A DNA stretch of 64,000 bases from Fonsecaea monophora (Eukaryota > Ascomycota > Eurotiomycetes > Chaetothyriales > Herpotrichiellaceae), in the NCBI RefSeq assembly GCF_001642475.1, contig NW_019173936.1:372001-436000 (forward strand), in the 5' to 3' direction. The notes beneath the pieces are model-generated. The model did no database searches. It was not told where the DNA came from and saw only the letters and a program-made list of their open reading frames with translations. This document shows positions 46,028 through 57,657 of this stretch, piece by piece. The translations under genes were made by a program, and so were the position numbers. Numbering within the stretch: the first letter of the stretch is position 1; each line of letters opens with the position of its first letter.

Positions 46028-47120
46028 TCAGATCTTGGAAGCCCTGTGCTGTCTGGACCGTCCGACTGTACTCGATATATCTGAATCAGGCATGACCGAG
46101 TCTGGGTATGGATAGTCACGTCCAGGACCATACCCTACCCTCCAGGAGGCACCGTCGACAACCAAAACCTCTCCGTTCACATAATTTGCGGCGTCACTGA
46201 ACAGAAACACTGTTGCATCTGCAATATCCTTGACGACACCCCAGCGGCCGAGAGGCAAACTTTTCCACGGTTGTTGACCGGGCGACCACCCCTTGACCAA
46301 ACGACTAAAGCCTTCAGTATCTCCAATCGGACCTGGTGCAATGACATTAGAGGTAATGCCGAGAGGTCCATACTCAATTGCGATGCTGGCGCTGAGAGCG
46401 TCGACACCAGCTTTGGCGACGTTGACATGACTCTGAAGGGGAATACCCGTATAGTGGTTGGTTGCGCTGACAAAGATTATTCGCCCCGACGGTCCGGAGG
46501 CTGAGTGACGCTTAGTACTTTCCAACAGGTAAGGTAGGCAGGCCTTGGTGACATTGAAGGAGCCTTGGACATCGATCTCTTGCACCGTCTTGAATGCGTT
46601 GACACTCAAAGAATTGAGAGGAGCGAGGAAATTGCCTGCTGCTCCAGCACTGAAAGCCATCTTGTCTTAGCCTCGTTGCAACTGATCCCGAAACTCATCT
46701 TTCCGACTCACATGAGAAAATCGACCCCTCCAAGTTCTCGAGCGCAGCTTGCTAAAGCCCGTTCAAGATCCACAAGGTTTCGTACATCAACGCCGCCGAT
46801 TCCTAGGACATTTGAGCCCGACCGCACACCAGCGATATCCTTGGCCACAGCGTTCGTCTTCTTGTCGTTGCGACCAACGATGCATGCGTTCGCACCTAGG
46901 GCTACCAAAGCCCTCACCTGAGCAGAACAGATGCTGCCATTCCCGCCAGTACAGAACACCACCTTCCCATCTGGCACGACGGTCAATCAGTTAGCTTCCC
47001 CAATTTGACAGTCCCATGGGCTGACACGATAGGCCAAGAGGCGCAAGGATGGGTGGCTTGATTACCAAAAATTCCGTCTCTCCAGACTTGGCTAACAATG
47101 CCAGACCTTTCACGAGACAT
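46028..47120 (-). CDS. SPS19: Peroxisomal 2,4-dienoyl-CoA reductase (SDR)
   Basis: Start at 47120 (MSRERSGIVSQVWRDGIFD); the first intron ends just before GKVVFCTGGNGSICSAQV, and a second joins DFLI to AGAAGNFLAPLNSLSVNAF. These blocks are hallmarks of 2,4-dienoyl-CoA reductases: VFCTGGNGSICSAQ for NADPH binding, AGAAGNF, FVSATNHYTG, and HVNVAKAGVDALS with the Lys. The protein ends in SKI, a variant of the peroxisomal targeting signal SKL. It reduces 2,4-dienoyl-CoA to 3-enoyl-CoA with NADPH during beta-oxidation of unsaturated acyl chains (family knowledge). About 325 residues. It is divergent from the second Zn2Cys6 gene. Confidence 0.9.
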
Positions 47121-47479
47121 GTTACCCTCTCCTGTGCGCTGTTTCCGACCACAAGAACTCTGTAGGAGCAACCTGGAGCTGCCAAATGGAAATTTAACCT
47201 CTACTGTATGTACGAGATCGTGCCACTCAACATGAGTCGATGTGAGCAATCACGTGGGGCCTCTTAGACTATACTATAGCTAGCAGCCGCGGTTTTTGTT
47301 TAAATTAGGCTTGCCGGGACGGCCAATCATTCATTCCTTTGCCGTCGGGCCGGCGGCATTTTTTCTATCCGGGAGGACTCCTTAAGCTCACAGCGTGTAC
47401 TCCGCACTCCGTATCTCTACCCTCAAATTATATACCGCGGCTTCCTTTTTTATCTACAGGTGGTAGTTCGTGGTTTCGA
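47121..47479. promoter_or_regulatory. Divergent promoter between dienoyl-CoA reductase and Zn2Cys6 gene 2
   Basis: 359-bp shared upstream region; no clear dyad found. Shared regulation is inferred from layout only. Confidence 0.4.
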
Positions 47480-50287
47480 ATGGACCGGCCACCTACGGAG
47501 ATGATGGATGACTGGGGCGTTGCCAAAGCCAGACAATCTAAGCCCTTGTCATTCATTCGGGCTCGAGTAGGGCCTGATCGCTCCTCACGAAAGCGTGCCC
47601 CGGTTGCGTGTAGAGCCTGCCACACACGCAAAATCAGATGCGATTTGAGTCAGCACGGGCCTCCTTGTTGGAACTGCCGACAAGATGGAAAAGATTGCAT
47701 GCTGCCTTCACCTAGGTTTGACCTCCCAACCCAATCCTTGAGATGCCGGCCCGCTCTTTCCTCCCGAGAGCCCAACAATCATGCCGACCTTGCCCTATGT
47801 TTTCCTCGCCATCTCCTACAGAGATCTGACGTCTCCCAAAGAACAACCCTCGCGCGACGTCGAGCACGGCAAAGCGGCAGCAATGCAATTTCGCCCGTAA
47901 ATCAAACGTCTCAGGATTCATTCCCTGCGGGATGTCCTTTCCCTACAGCCGTTCCAGCTTCAGTCCCAGCATCACAATCCAAAGGACGGCACCAGAATGA
48001 TTCTGTAGAACGATGTTCTCCCGAGCTCTACTCAGATTTGGATCAGAATGTCCTTCATGGCAGCTCAAGTCATGACCAAGCAGGCGAAGACGACGATCCA
48101 GGCGATAATGGCACTGTCTACAGAGATGTTTTGTTGGACACTAAGAAGCCATATTGTTATACGGATCCACTGTATCTTGGTGAGTTGTCCGTGCTGAGTT
48201 TCATACTGTGCGTACTCACGACATGTGTCGTCGCGCAGGTGACGCAAATGTTCTATCTCTTGTGCTGGATATCTGCCAACACCCTCGCCCTTCTCATTAC
48301 ATGGTTCCACGTGGAGCTACGCGCCCACTCTCGCCGGAAGAAAGTACTTTCATCGAGGCCGGAGGTTGCTACTCCTTCCCGGACAAAGAAATCTGTGAAA
48401 GGTTGACGCAGGCATACTTTAAGCATATCCACCCTAACCTACCTATCATGGAAGCGGGTCGCTTTATTGCACGATTTCGTGATCGAGGCACAGATGGACT
48501 TAATCTGCTTCTTATGTGGAGTATGTTCTTTGCTGCATCAAGTGTATGAAGACCTCGCCAAATCGAAAGCAATCTGATCCTAATCATTATCTAGTTTGCC
48601 GATGAGAATCTAGTGAAAGGAGCCGGTTACATTTCCCGCAAAGCCATGAAGCGGGCTTTCTTCAAACGAGCAAAGGTACGACTACGATCCCCCTATCATC
48701 CCTCAAGATTATCTATCCTTATCAGACACAAGAATAACTCATGATATATTGCCTTGCCTTCAGATTCTCTACGATATTGATTATGAGAGAGATAAGATCA
48801 TTCTCATTCAATCTGTGATCCTCTTGAGTCACTGGTTTGTTGATTCGGAAGATCGAAATGGACCTTGGTACTGGATTGGAATCGCCATTAGTCTTGCCCA
48901 TACCATGGGGCTGCATCGATCCTTGAAACATCCGAGCCAGACGGACACCAGGGATCCAGGCATACACCAAAGCTTATGGCGCTCGATATGGTGGTCATGC
49001 TATTTTCGCGAAGTCTGGATCTCATATGGTATGGGACGACCTATGAGGATACATTCAAATGATGTCGATGTCCCTATGCCAACGGTCGATGATATAATGC
49101 GTCTTAGCACCGTTGAGGACAGACCGGAGCTCCAAGAATACCTGCCGCGAGATATGTCTTCCCTTGCCGTGTGCTGGATTAAACATCTCCATATTGCAAT
49201 TTGTATCTCGAAAATTCAGTATGTCCATTATGAGCCGACGAAGGAAAACCCAACGACGACGGATATCGCTAAGCACGAACATGAACTCCTTCAATGCTTC
49301 GGAGCGCACAGGATTTCAGACCCGACAGCCAGCATGGAACTGCAGTTGGCTACTCTCCAGATTGCAGTCACTGAACAGTAATGACCCGCATCCTTGTCCT
49401 TGTTGCGGTTTGGCAGGAGTAGTGGGAACTGACCAATGTTTTGAAGGGCGGTTCTCGCAACACTTTACCGTCCCTACATATTTTCTCGACCGACAGACCT
49501 AAATCCAGATCAGTATCAGACATGGCGTTCAACGGCATTGGACAAGCTTGTCACAGCGGCTTCAACCGCGCATGGATCCCTCGTGAAGCTGAGTCAACTA
49601 GGCCTCATCAATCAGTGCCAATCATTGATGTAAGTACTATGTATCCTGGTCAAGAGATGAGTAGTGTCTGGCTCGTTCGCGCTTGGGCTACCTATGGCTG
49701 ACCGGAAATTAGTGTATGCGCCATCATGCCAATTATGCAGGTGTACCTATATGGGATCACGTCTTCCGACAAGCTAATACGTCGAATCAACACCCATCAA
49801 CTACACAGCTGCTTGGAAATACTATCTGCACTTCGGAAGACCTTTTGGCATGCCGGCTGGGTTTATCACATCTTCGTTACAGCACAACGGAAGATCTGGA
49901 ACAAGCTTGCCCACACGTCCGCCGACGACAACCAGTGCGCCAGGGCAGTTATTCCTACTCGTCTATCGACCCCGCTACGCGCAGTTACTGCAGCCTTGCC
50001 TCCTGAAGCCTCGGTGCCTGAATTCGAAGCATTGGGACTCCTTGACCTCGAAGGAAGCACTACTAGCCCGGAATTTTCAGCCAATTTCTTTTTCCCTTCA
50101 GATGAGAGTCTATTTGAGTTAAATCTGGACTCTCATAACAGTAATGCCACGTGGTAAGTTGCGGGCGGTTCTGCTTTTTTTGTAGACCAACATCAGCAGC
50201 CTTCTGAGCTTACTAATCATACATACTAGTAGTGGCCTCTTTGATAACGCCTGGGACCTCGAAACGATTCAGTACGCTTCCAAGTGA
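47480..50287 (+). CDS. Zn2Cys6 transcription factor 2 (cutinase-regulator-like)
   Basis: Start MDRPPTEMMDDW at 47480. Exon 1 (to 48179) contains the zinc cluster CRACHTRKIRCDLSQHGPPC, then WNCRQDGKDC (six Cys, about residues 46-75). It then has a long Ser/Asp-rich linker. Five or six introns follow; splices join DPLYL to GDANVLSLV, VTEQ to AVLATLYRPYIF, and QSL to IVCAIMPIMQ. The last exon ends LETIQYASK at 50287. The fungal_trans domain is recognised by WWSCYFREVWISYGMGRP and HTMGLHRSLKHP. The layout resembles cutinase transcription factor 1 types, which regulate lipid or cutin-related genes (impression). It is adjacent to a beta-oxidation gene, consistent with an acyl-chain role. Confidence 0.86.
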
Positions 50288-51192
50288 GGTACAGTACAGA
50301 CTTCTATAGTTGGTATCAGACCGGTCTGGATTCATTCAGTCTGATCTATCGAGGCCATCACCACATCAGTTCACACCATGACCTGAGAGATTAGTCGCTT
50401 TGGATCAACTTCCATACCAAACACGGCCACACTAACATGGTCGAAGATTCGTCCGTCATTTGATCAATCAAATACCAACGGCGTTGGAGGAGCAACAGGA
50501 GAGAAGCAATGGACTAAAGACAACTGGATTGGGAACCAGATTGGAAATACTCCCGATCCTATGTAATGACAAGTCTCTCAAGACTGATCCGTAGGTACCA
50601 CGACCTCACATACCGGAGCTCACGTCTGATCTGGGGCGAGAGAGAGTGTAGTTGGTAGCCAGGGTGCACTCCTCCTTACATGAAGATCAGCACTCCCTTG
50701 GCACGGCAGAAGAAGTATAAAAGGGCCGTTTAAAGAGGCCAACGCCGCCACATCACCAACTAAGCCCTCTTCCTCGATCCTAATCTCCCTCTTCGCCTTG
50801 AAAGTTATGTGGGAACACGCTGTCGAGAGCAGACCTGGCATTCTGCCACAGCTGAAGAGAAACGACCTCGAAGTCAGGAAGAATGTAGTTTCCGATCGGT
50901 CTCCCTCTCTTTAGAAGGATCCAGGACTTTATCATCGCCTTCCTAGTAGGAAGCTTTTAAGAGACTTTCATGTGCTATAATTTACCTCTTCTCTTACGTT
51001 GACGTCTTTTACTACGTTAATTAACTGAGCCTGGAGGCGTACGCTACGCTCTGAGTAAACGTATAGGTATATACTAATATCAGGAATGCCTTATTAGAGA
51101 TAGGTAGTACTCAGCGATAGATCGATTCTATAGTAATAAGTATCCCATTACGTATAGTAGTAATAAGACTCGAAGAATAAGAAAAGGATACT
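50288..51192. other. Spacer becoming RIP-like toward the repeat block
   Basis: No gene. From about 50940 the dinucleotide texture changes abruptly: TA and CG abundant, CA and TG scarce. Confidence 0.45.
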
Positions 51193-51727
51193 TATTACGA
51201 GATGCTTTACACGTGAGGTATCCTAAGTAAACCCGAGGTAGTTTACTTAGTAATATAGTAGTAGAACGGTATAGTAGAGACGAAACTAAGAGTATAGTAT
51301 ACGGAACTATACGTAAAGTACTTAACCGAGAGGAACTCGATTATTTATGAACGAGGTTAACTACGAGGAGAAACTATAAAACTATCTTAACTTATATATG
51401 TGATGGGTTGAACCCAGAAGGAGGCTCTATTCCTCCTTCTCTCTCCTCAGATTTATCCTCCTTATTACTAGGTTAGCTAGCTAGTTGTAGAACTCTTTCT
51501 AAACCCTCACAATATAGAAAGGAAACTCGTTAGTACTCTCTATAGCTCTATTCAGCCTTAAGAGTATAATAGAGTAGGTAGCTCTCTATGGCTCTGTTCA
51601 GCCTTGAGAGTACGATAGAGTAGGTTACGTGTCCGCGTACGTGGCTCCCCGCTTCTTACGTTACTGCTCCGGTACACCTTCTCCCTCGTTACCTTAGGAT
51701 GGCCTCTCTCATGGCCTATTCGTAACA
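51193..51727 (+). repeat. LTR-like unit, copy 1 (carries a nested insertion)
   Basis: Matches copy 2 (60866-61329) over its full length once the 113-bp nested element plus 5-bp duplication is removed (417 bp against 418 bp after discounting one extra subrepeat). Termini TATTACGA...TCGTAACA against TGTTACGG...TCGTAACA in copy 2; most differences are transitions, as expected from RIP. It contains two 46-bp subrepeats starting GCTCTCTAT. Confidence 0.7.
51399..51511 (+). mobile_element. 113-bp solo-LTR-like insertion with 5-bp target duplication
   Basis: Begins TGTGATGG and ends CCCTCACA (TG...CA ends), flanked on both sides by ATATA (51394-51398 and 51512-51516). Copy 2 of the host LTR has a single ATATA at the empty site. 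An inverted, longer relative lies at 60207-60621. A 5-bp duplication and TG/CA ends fit a solo LTR or a TRIM-like element. Confidence 0.75.
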
Positions 51728-52397
51728 CTTACCTCGGATTAAGTAGCTTTTACTACCTAATATTATAGATATCGGGCGCGGAGGCGTTAACGGCGGAGGC
51801 TCTATCGTAGCTAAGATGACTAAGATTATCGTAAGTAGGGGGGACGAGAGGAGCGTACGGCCTAAACCTTTCTACCGGCCGTCATACGGGTTATTCTACG
51901 TAGCGCTAATATACTGCGTCCGGTAGGTATATAAAGGAGCCCCGGGCTCCCTTAAGAGCGATTCCGAACCCCCCTCTAGGATAGCGCCGTTTAGGTCATT
52001 AGTTCTACGCCTATCGAGCCTATATAAAGGCGGTAAGCTAACTATAAGCTACCCCGAGGGCTATAATAAGACGTATAACTAGGAGATGACGTAAGAAAGC
52101 GAGGCCTTATATTAGGCCGCTTTTTCCAGCGACTACGATCTAGTAGTCTCGGGAGACGTCGTAATACTAGAGTATAAGCTATACTACGAGCTACGAGCCT
52201 ATAGTGAAGAAGACTCTCTCTCCGGACTAAGCTCCGGAACGGCGCTAGTAAACATTCTAAGCCTTATGTCGTACGATATCCTATAAAGTCTACTCGTTAA
52301 GTCGTAATAGATACCGAAGGGTAAGTCTAAATACCCTAATACTATTCCTAGTAATAGTCTAACTAGATAAAGACGAGTTTCGCTAATAAGTAATTAG

Positions 52398-52802
52398 CGT
52401 ATAGGCGGAAAACTAGGCATCTACTACGTTTACGTATACCCGACGACGGTTTTAAAGGTCCTAGAAATTAGAAAGGGAGCCCGTATAAATTATAAGTACG
52501 GTGACTACGAAGACGAAAATCTACCGGAAAGAGAAACCCTCCCTAGCGATAAAATTACCGCTCTTAAGGGAACCGACTTATTAGCCTTCGCTACCCTTCG
52601 TTATCTTAACCTCGACGTTAGACTAGCGCCGGTTATCCCGGAGCCTCCTAAAATATCCTCGTTTAAGTACTACGAAGGCGATTATTTCCCGCTTAAGATG
52701 ACCGATAGCGAAAATAGTATAGTAATGATATTACGGGCTGCTCACGATAATGCGGAGGAGCTTATAGAACGACTAGGTGATAAACTAGACGATGTCGTAT
52801 AG
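52398..52802 (+). other. 134-codon open frame inside the RIP block
   Basis: Open from just after a TAG (52395-52397) to TAG at 52800-52802, with no ATG near its beginning. The encoded stretch includes KYGDYEDENLPERE, PVIPEPPKISSFKYYEGDYF and AAHDNAEELIERLGDKLDD. No family recognised; possibly a remnant of a retroelement protein. Probably not expressed as is. Confidence 0.3.
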
Positions 52803-53230
52803 GTTAACGAGCTATATTAGCGACGCTTAGCCTAGATGCATTACGTAAGTCCGCCTACTAACCCCCCCCCTCCTTTTCTTTTTTTCCTCCCTTTCCCCTT
52901 AGCTAACGAGATCGCTTTTTATAAGAAGGGAAGGATGTAATGACTGATTAACCCTACTATTAGATTTACGGAGATAAGGCCGAGCCGCCTGATATTATGT
53001 TCTACCGTATGGCTCTAATCGCCGTAATCCCTCCGGCCTCCGATCGCTTCAGGAAGATAAAGAAATAAAAGAAGTAAAGAGGATGACGATTATTAACTTC
53101 TAGTTCTTTTAACGATGAATCGGACGCCCGAGAGATACACGTCTAGGGGAGTCGTGATAAAATTAGTGGTGCCTAGCGGCATCATCAGGTAATAACTAAA
53201 GTTACCGTAGGTAGTAACACGGATTTCTTA

Positions 53231-54111
53231 CGGGGAAAGTAGCCATGTACCTAGTACGGTGGGGGTCTCAGATTCTCTTTTCTTTACCGGCGCGCGGGAC
53301 GCGTCCGCCTTGCCGGGCAGTTATTGATGATGTCTCTAGTTGTTTAGGAACACTACGAACCTTGCTGATATCGACGGATGGGGTTTTTTCAACTGAGAAA
53401 GACTCCATGCTGTCACTTCCGAGGATACGACTCGAATTCTTCGGGAATATTGCTCAATGAGAGTTGGGGCAGTGTGGCGGAATGAACGCCGTGATTGTCT
53501 CCAAGTTTCCAGTGTTCGAGATATCATTCACACCATTGGGATGGTGTAGATACTGCAGTACATCCATGAGAGGGAAGAAGATGTTGCGGCAATCAATATG
53601 TACCTCTTTGATCCGGTACGCCACGATTTGATACCCAATAGATGATATCGCCCTCCTGATGTTACAGTCCACAGGGTCAAGATCAGACTCAAGTGATTCA
53701 GCTAGAGGAGACCGGGAAAACTTAACTGTGGAAGAAGACACCGCACTCGTTCAGATCATCGAATGGCCCCATCCGGTCAAACGGATGCATTTGTACCACC
53801 TTCCTGTTACCTGAAAATGAGTTGGACTTTCGTTGGCGGATATCTCAGTTTATCGGACATCTGCTTGGCTCCGACACGGTTCCTGACCCGGTATATATGT
53901 TTGATCAGTTCTTAGCAAGAATATTGACTGATATATACTGCCTACAAACCTAAGGCTTTCTTCCTTATTTCTCATATGCTTTGGATACCACCTGGAGGAA
54001 CACTAGATATCCGATACAATCTACCATCCTTTGGCCCTGGCACATCACGCGAGGGCTCACTTTCTGTCTTCTCAGTCTCCATCTAGCAAACTCGTCAAAA
54101 AGATCCTGGAA
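53231..54111. other. Spacer upstream of the esterase
   Basis: About 0.9 kb of ordinary composition with no supported gene. TATA-like TATATATG near 53894. Confidence 0.45.
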
Positions 54112-55962
54112 ATGATCTTTACAAAAATGGTACTCCGTCACCGAAGCCTGGTTACCGTTCCCATTATTACAACCACGTTTGCACTCATCTTACTCGGATC
54201 GATTCCAGCACAGTTCTCCTCCTCTAACCCGCTGCATCTACAAACGCCGTATGGCTCTATCCTTGGTCGTTATGAGACATCCCCATTTGGCACAGCTCGT
54301 GCTTTCTTTGGCATCCCTTTCGCACTACCGCCGACTGGAAACAGGCGATTTACCTACCCTGAGCCATATAATTCTACGTAGCATAACGAGTTTATCAATG
54401 GCACCCAGCCGTCCTCTCTTTGTTTCCAGTCGCCCTCAGCCTCATACGGTCCTTATCTCGGAGCAGAAGATTGCCTTTACGTGGACATATGGGTGCCGAC
54501 AAATTCTACTGCAGATGAAAAGCTACCCGTTTTGGTCGAAATTCCAGGAGGTGGATACGTGGAAACGTCGTTTGCTGCAGGAGCAGATGTGGTTTCTCTT
54601 ACTGAGGCTGTGGTATACGTCTTCATCCATTACCGCGTGAATATCTTTGGGTTCTTATCGACTACGGGACTTTCCCAGGAAACATCCCCATATCTTTCAA
54701 GCGGTAACTACGGACTGGCTGATTGGACACTGGGTTTACAATGGGTTCACGACAATATTGATCTATTCGGCGGAGATCCCAACCGGGTGACCGTCCACGG
54801 CTCCAGCGCCGGAGCATGGGCAATGAGCCTAGTACAGGTCACCCCCAAAACGAAAGGCTTGTTCCAACAAATTATGGTGGAAAGTGGCGGAAGTGACCAA
54901 TCCATCACAGTCAGCAGCTTGGAGAAAAAGGAGGTGCTAGGCCAGACACTGGCATCCGCGGCTGGCTGTCCATGGAACGAAACATCGGACCCGGACTACG
55001 CACTGCAAAACGCTTGCCTAAGGAACGCCAGTATTATCGATCTTATGGAGGCGTTCATTCCTCAGGACACCTTCCTGTGGTATGACGAACATGCATTGTT
55101 TCCAGCACCGGATGGTTGGTGGCTACCGGATTATCCGCAGACACTCTATGACAGTGGCGCTTTTCATCAAGTTCCCATCCTGGCTGGCTCTGCTATGGAC
55201 GAAATGAACCTCATTCAGTTTCTGCCGTATTTGAATGTTTCTGGCCAATGGTTGTATAATGCAACAGCATGGGAGGATGTCGCTGGGTGGTGCAAAAACT
55301 TCACTTCCAAGTGCGGTGTCAACGTTTCTGCCACCGGCGCTCTCAACGATTACTATCTCGATCCAAATCGCACGTTCGACGTGCGTGTGAACCGCAACTC
55401 CACTGACGGTGTGGGCACCAACATGGGTCCTTATGCTGCTATGGTGGAAATTAGCAGCGGGGTTATTTTTCAATGCCCTGTGCGGCGTAATCTGCGCCAT
55501 CAAGCTTCAGCTGGCCAACCTGCTTTCGGATATACCTTTGGATATCGGTCCCCCAACGCTGCTGGTGGTGTGGCCGCTTTTGCCGAACACGGTTCGCAGT
55601 TAGGTCTGGGGTTCGACCCCCTTGCTCCTTACCTGACCAACACAAGAGACGAGTTCATAGCTCATACCATGCAACAGTACTGGGCTTCGTTCGTCATCAA
55701 CGGGTATCCGAACAATTTCACGGGCATTGATTTCTCCTTCGGGGTCAATCAAACACTTCCTCGCTGGCCAAGTCAGACAGAGGCAGGTGACACTGTGCTC
55801 CGTATCGGTAACCACGACGTCATGCAAGATTCTACTATCGACACGGTAACAGGAGCGTACGCCTACTGCGACCTTCAGGATGCAGTCATTCCCTCCTATA
55901 CCTACAGACCGAATTGTGCCCCCGGCTATTCGCTCACAAATGACTTCAAGGGCTGCGCGTAA
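54112..55962 (+). pseudogene. Type-B carboxylesterase with an in-frame TAG
   Basis: Reads from ATG 54112 (or 54127) as a secreted type-B carboxylesterase: hydrophobic N-terminus (ITTTFALILLGSIPA), FGIPFALPPTGNRRF, EDCLYVDIWVP, the oxyanion segment IPGGGYVETS, the nucleophile elbow GSSAGAW (Ser, with Ser replacing the usual Glu before it), and the His region FAEHGSQLG. No introns. A TAG at 54379-54381 interrupts the frame between PYNST and HNEFING, where family members usually have Trp. The same frame is then open for more than 520 codons, so this single nonsense change is the only defect seen. No acceptable intron removes it. Either a recent pseudogene, a readthrough site or a sequencing error. 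Confidence 0.75.
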
Positions 55963-56687
55963 TGATATCTCTTTGCTGCTCTACACAATAACACAAAGGC
56001 TCCGTATCTGGGAAAAGCCCGGGGCTGAAACAGAGCCAGTACGGCACGGCAGTGGACCTGTCTGGCTCTGAGGGATCGACCAGAGATCAAAGAGACCAGC
56101 AGAGGCAATGACGCTATATACTTATAGAGGTCACTCTACCCACTTTTGTAGACCTCACAGTCAACTTCGTCCTCAAATCTAACCACTACTGCTGATGTTC
56201 ACTTAGATCCAGTCAGCCTGCCTTTGAGTTCAACAGTGTCCCTGCTTTTTATCCCACTTATCTACGAACTGATATGTCTAATGCTCCTCCGTATCAATTC
56301 TTGACACATACCTGGTATTTGTCTCGGTTGAGCGTACTTTAGCCTCGATGAGATGAACAAACCAAGTGCCATCAAAATAGTAGTACTTATAATCCACCAA
56401 GAGCATGACAGTGCTTGCGGTCATCGCTTGACTTCCTTACCACAGGAAAGTGCAGAACTCTGGATCCTTCCCAAATGGAGAATGGTCAATATTGAGACTC
56501 CAGTTATCGAATTGATCTGAGTAATTATAATTATTGCAATTAACAGGCCACTCGATGTTCCGTCCACCATTTTTGAAGTTGGACTCTGTAGGTGCTTTGG
56601 CTGATCTCCCAATCACCTGTGCAGACCTCTCTTCGTTCCAGTACTCATATGGGCGGGCCTATTCGCTGCAAACGGTATCGGTTGACT
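55963..56687. other. Spacer between convergent esterase and transporter remnants
   Basis: 725 bp, no gene recognised. Confidence 0.45.
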
Positions 56688-57657
56688 CTAGGCCGTGTGC
56701 TCAGCTGTTCGGGGTCCGCGTTGTTGGCAACCTTTCTCGGACCAGGGGAAGTGTGCCACCGGAATGATAACAAAGCTATTGGACGTGTCTGCGAGGCCGG
56801 CAAGAGCATTATACCAAGCCAGGAAGGCAGCTGCGAGACCAAATGCCCCTCCAGCACGAGTAAGATGAACGTTGGTGCTTCCAGTTGTCAAGTAGGAACA
56901 CGCTAACATCAAAAACGCCAGATCCAAGGTCAGGAAAAGGAGAAAGAATGCGAGAGTAGACTTCAAGGTGCACACGAGGAGGATGGTGGTGAAGATGAAA
57001 CATCCCTATTACCGTAGTTAGCCATCTTGGGGCAAGACAACCTGACATTGTCACTTACAAACAGGAAAAATGCGAATGAATTTGCAAACGCCTGTGCACC
57101 ACCAGCCTCTTCGATAGACGAGACGATTTGGAAACCGCCTGGAGTGAGGACTATAGCGAATGCTATCCAAAAGCCACCGTAGGATGATAGAGCCGTAGCA
57201 CCGAAGGTATTCCCAATAACCATCTACCTGTACACAAGTCAGATGACTTTCTGAAAAACAAAGCAAGCCCGGAGACGCATAATCAGGACTTACCACATGC
57301 CCGCAAGTAATTGTACAAGCCCGCCATAACCGAACGCGAGAGCGACCACAATATTGGGTGCGTCTACCCCACGAGCACCGCAATTGATCAAGCTGAGCAC
57401 AAAGGTTGTCAATGCGAAGGCGCATAGGCCGAGAGGAGCAGGATTCGCAAATTTCCGACTTGCAACCCCTTTGTAGAGACCGGGCTGGAATTCGCCCCCG
57501 AATGCTGAAAAGAATCAGACCAGACATCTTTGCCGCCTTTGTTATTAACATGGGACATTGCATTGCTTACCGGGAAGGAGGTCTTCAACTTCTGACGACT
57601 TCAGATGCGCAAGAGGTCCATACCCAAAACGTGACGCGTGTATCGCCGCAGTTTTCT
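56688..57657 (-). pseudogene. GPR1/FUN34/YaaH-family acetate transporter, disrupted
   Basis: Four readable exon pieces. The first gives GYGPLAHLKSSEVEDLLP, the second FGGEFQPGLYKGVASRKFA, then NPAPLGLCAFALTTFVLSL and FGYGGLVQLLAGM. The third gives VIGNTFGATALSSYGGFW, and the fourth TLKSTLAFFLLFLTLDLAF, ending at 56688. These are signature blocks of the AceTr acetate/succinate permease family (six membrane helices). Defects: splicing into the third piece places a TAG (57224-57226) where GMWEM normally has Glu, and both possible acceptors give a stop. No ATG precedes the first piece, which follows a TAG at the left of 57657. Likely a pseudogene. Plasma-membrane carboxylate uptake in intact relatives. 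Confidence 0.72.

Larger units (their letters stand above)
50945..53230. repeat. RIP-mutated repeat block (degenerate retroelement)
   Basis: About 2.3 kb rich in TpA and CpG and poor in CpA/TpG by eye, the hallmark of repeat-induced point mutation. It includes the 418-bp LTR-like unit (51193-51727), and a C/T-rich tract at 52862-52900. A purine tract (AAGAAGGGAAGGA, about 52923-52935) followed by TGTAATGACTG resembles a polypurine tract next to a 3' LTR. No intact transposase, gag or pol is readable. Confidence 0.7.

Noticed and set aside
53454..53741. 95-codon minus-strand frame before the esterase
   Set aside because: No ATG-supported start in good context, no domain, and no intron structure.
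54376..54430. Short intron that would remove the esterase TAG
   Set aside because: Candidate introns are 31 bp or shift the frame relative to the conserved downstream segment.
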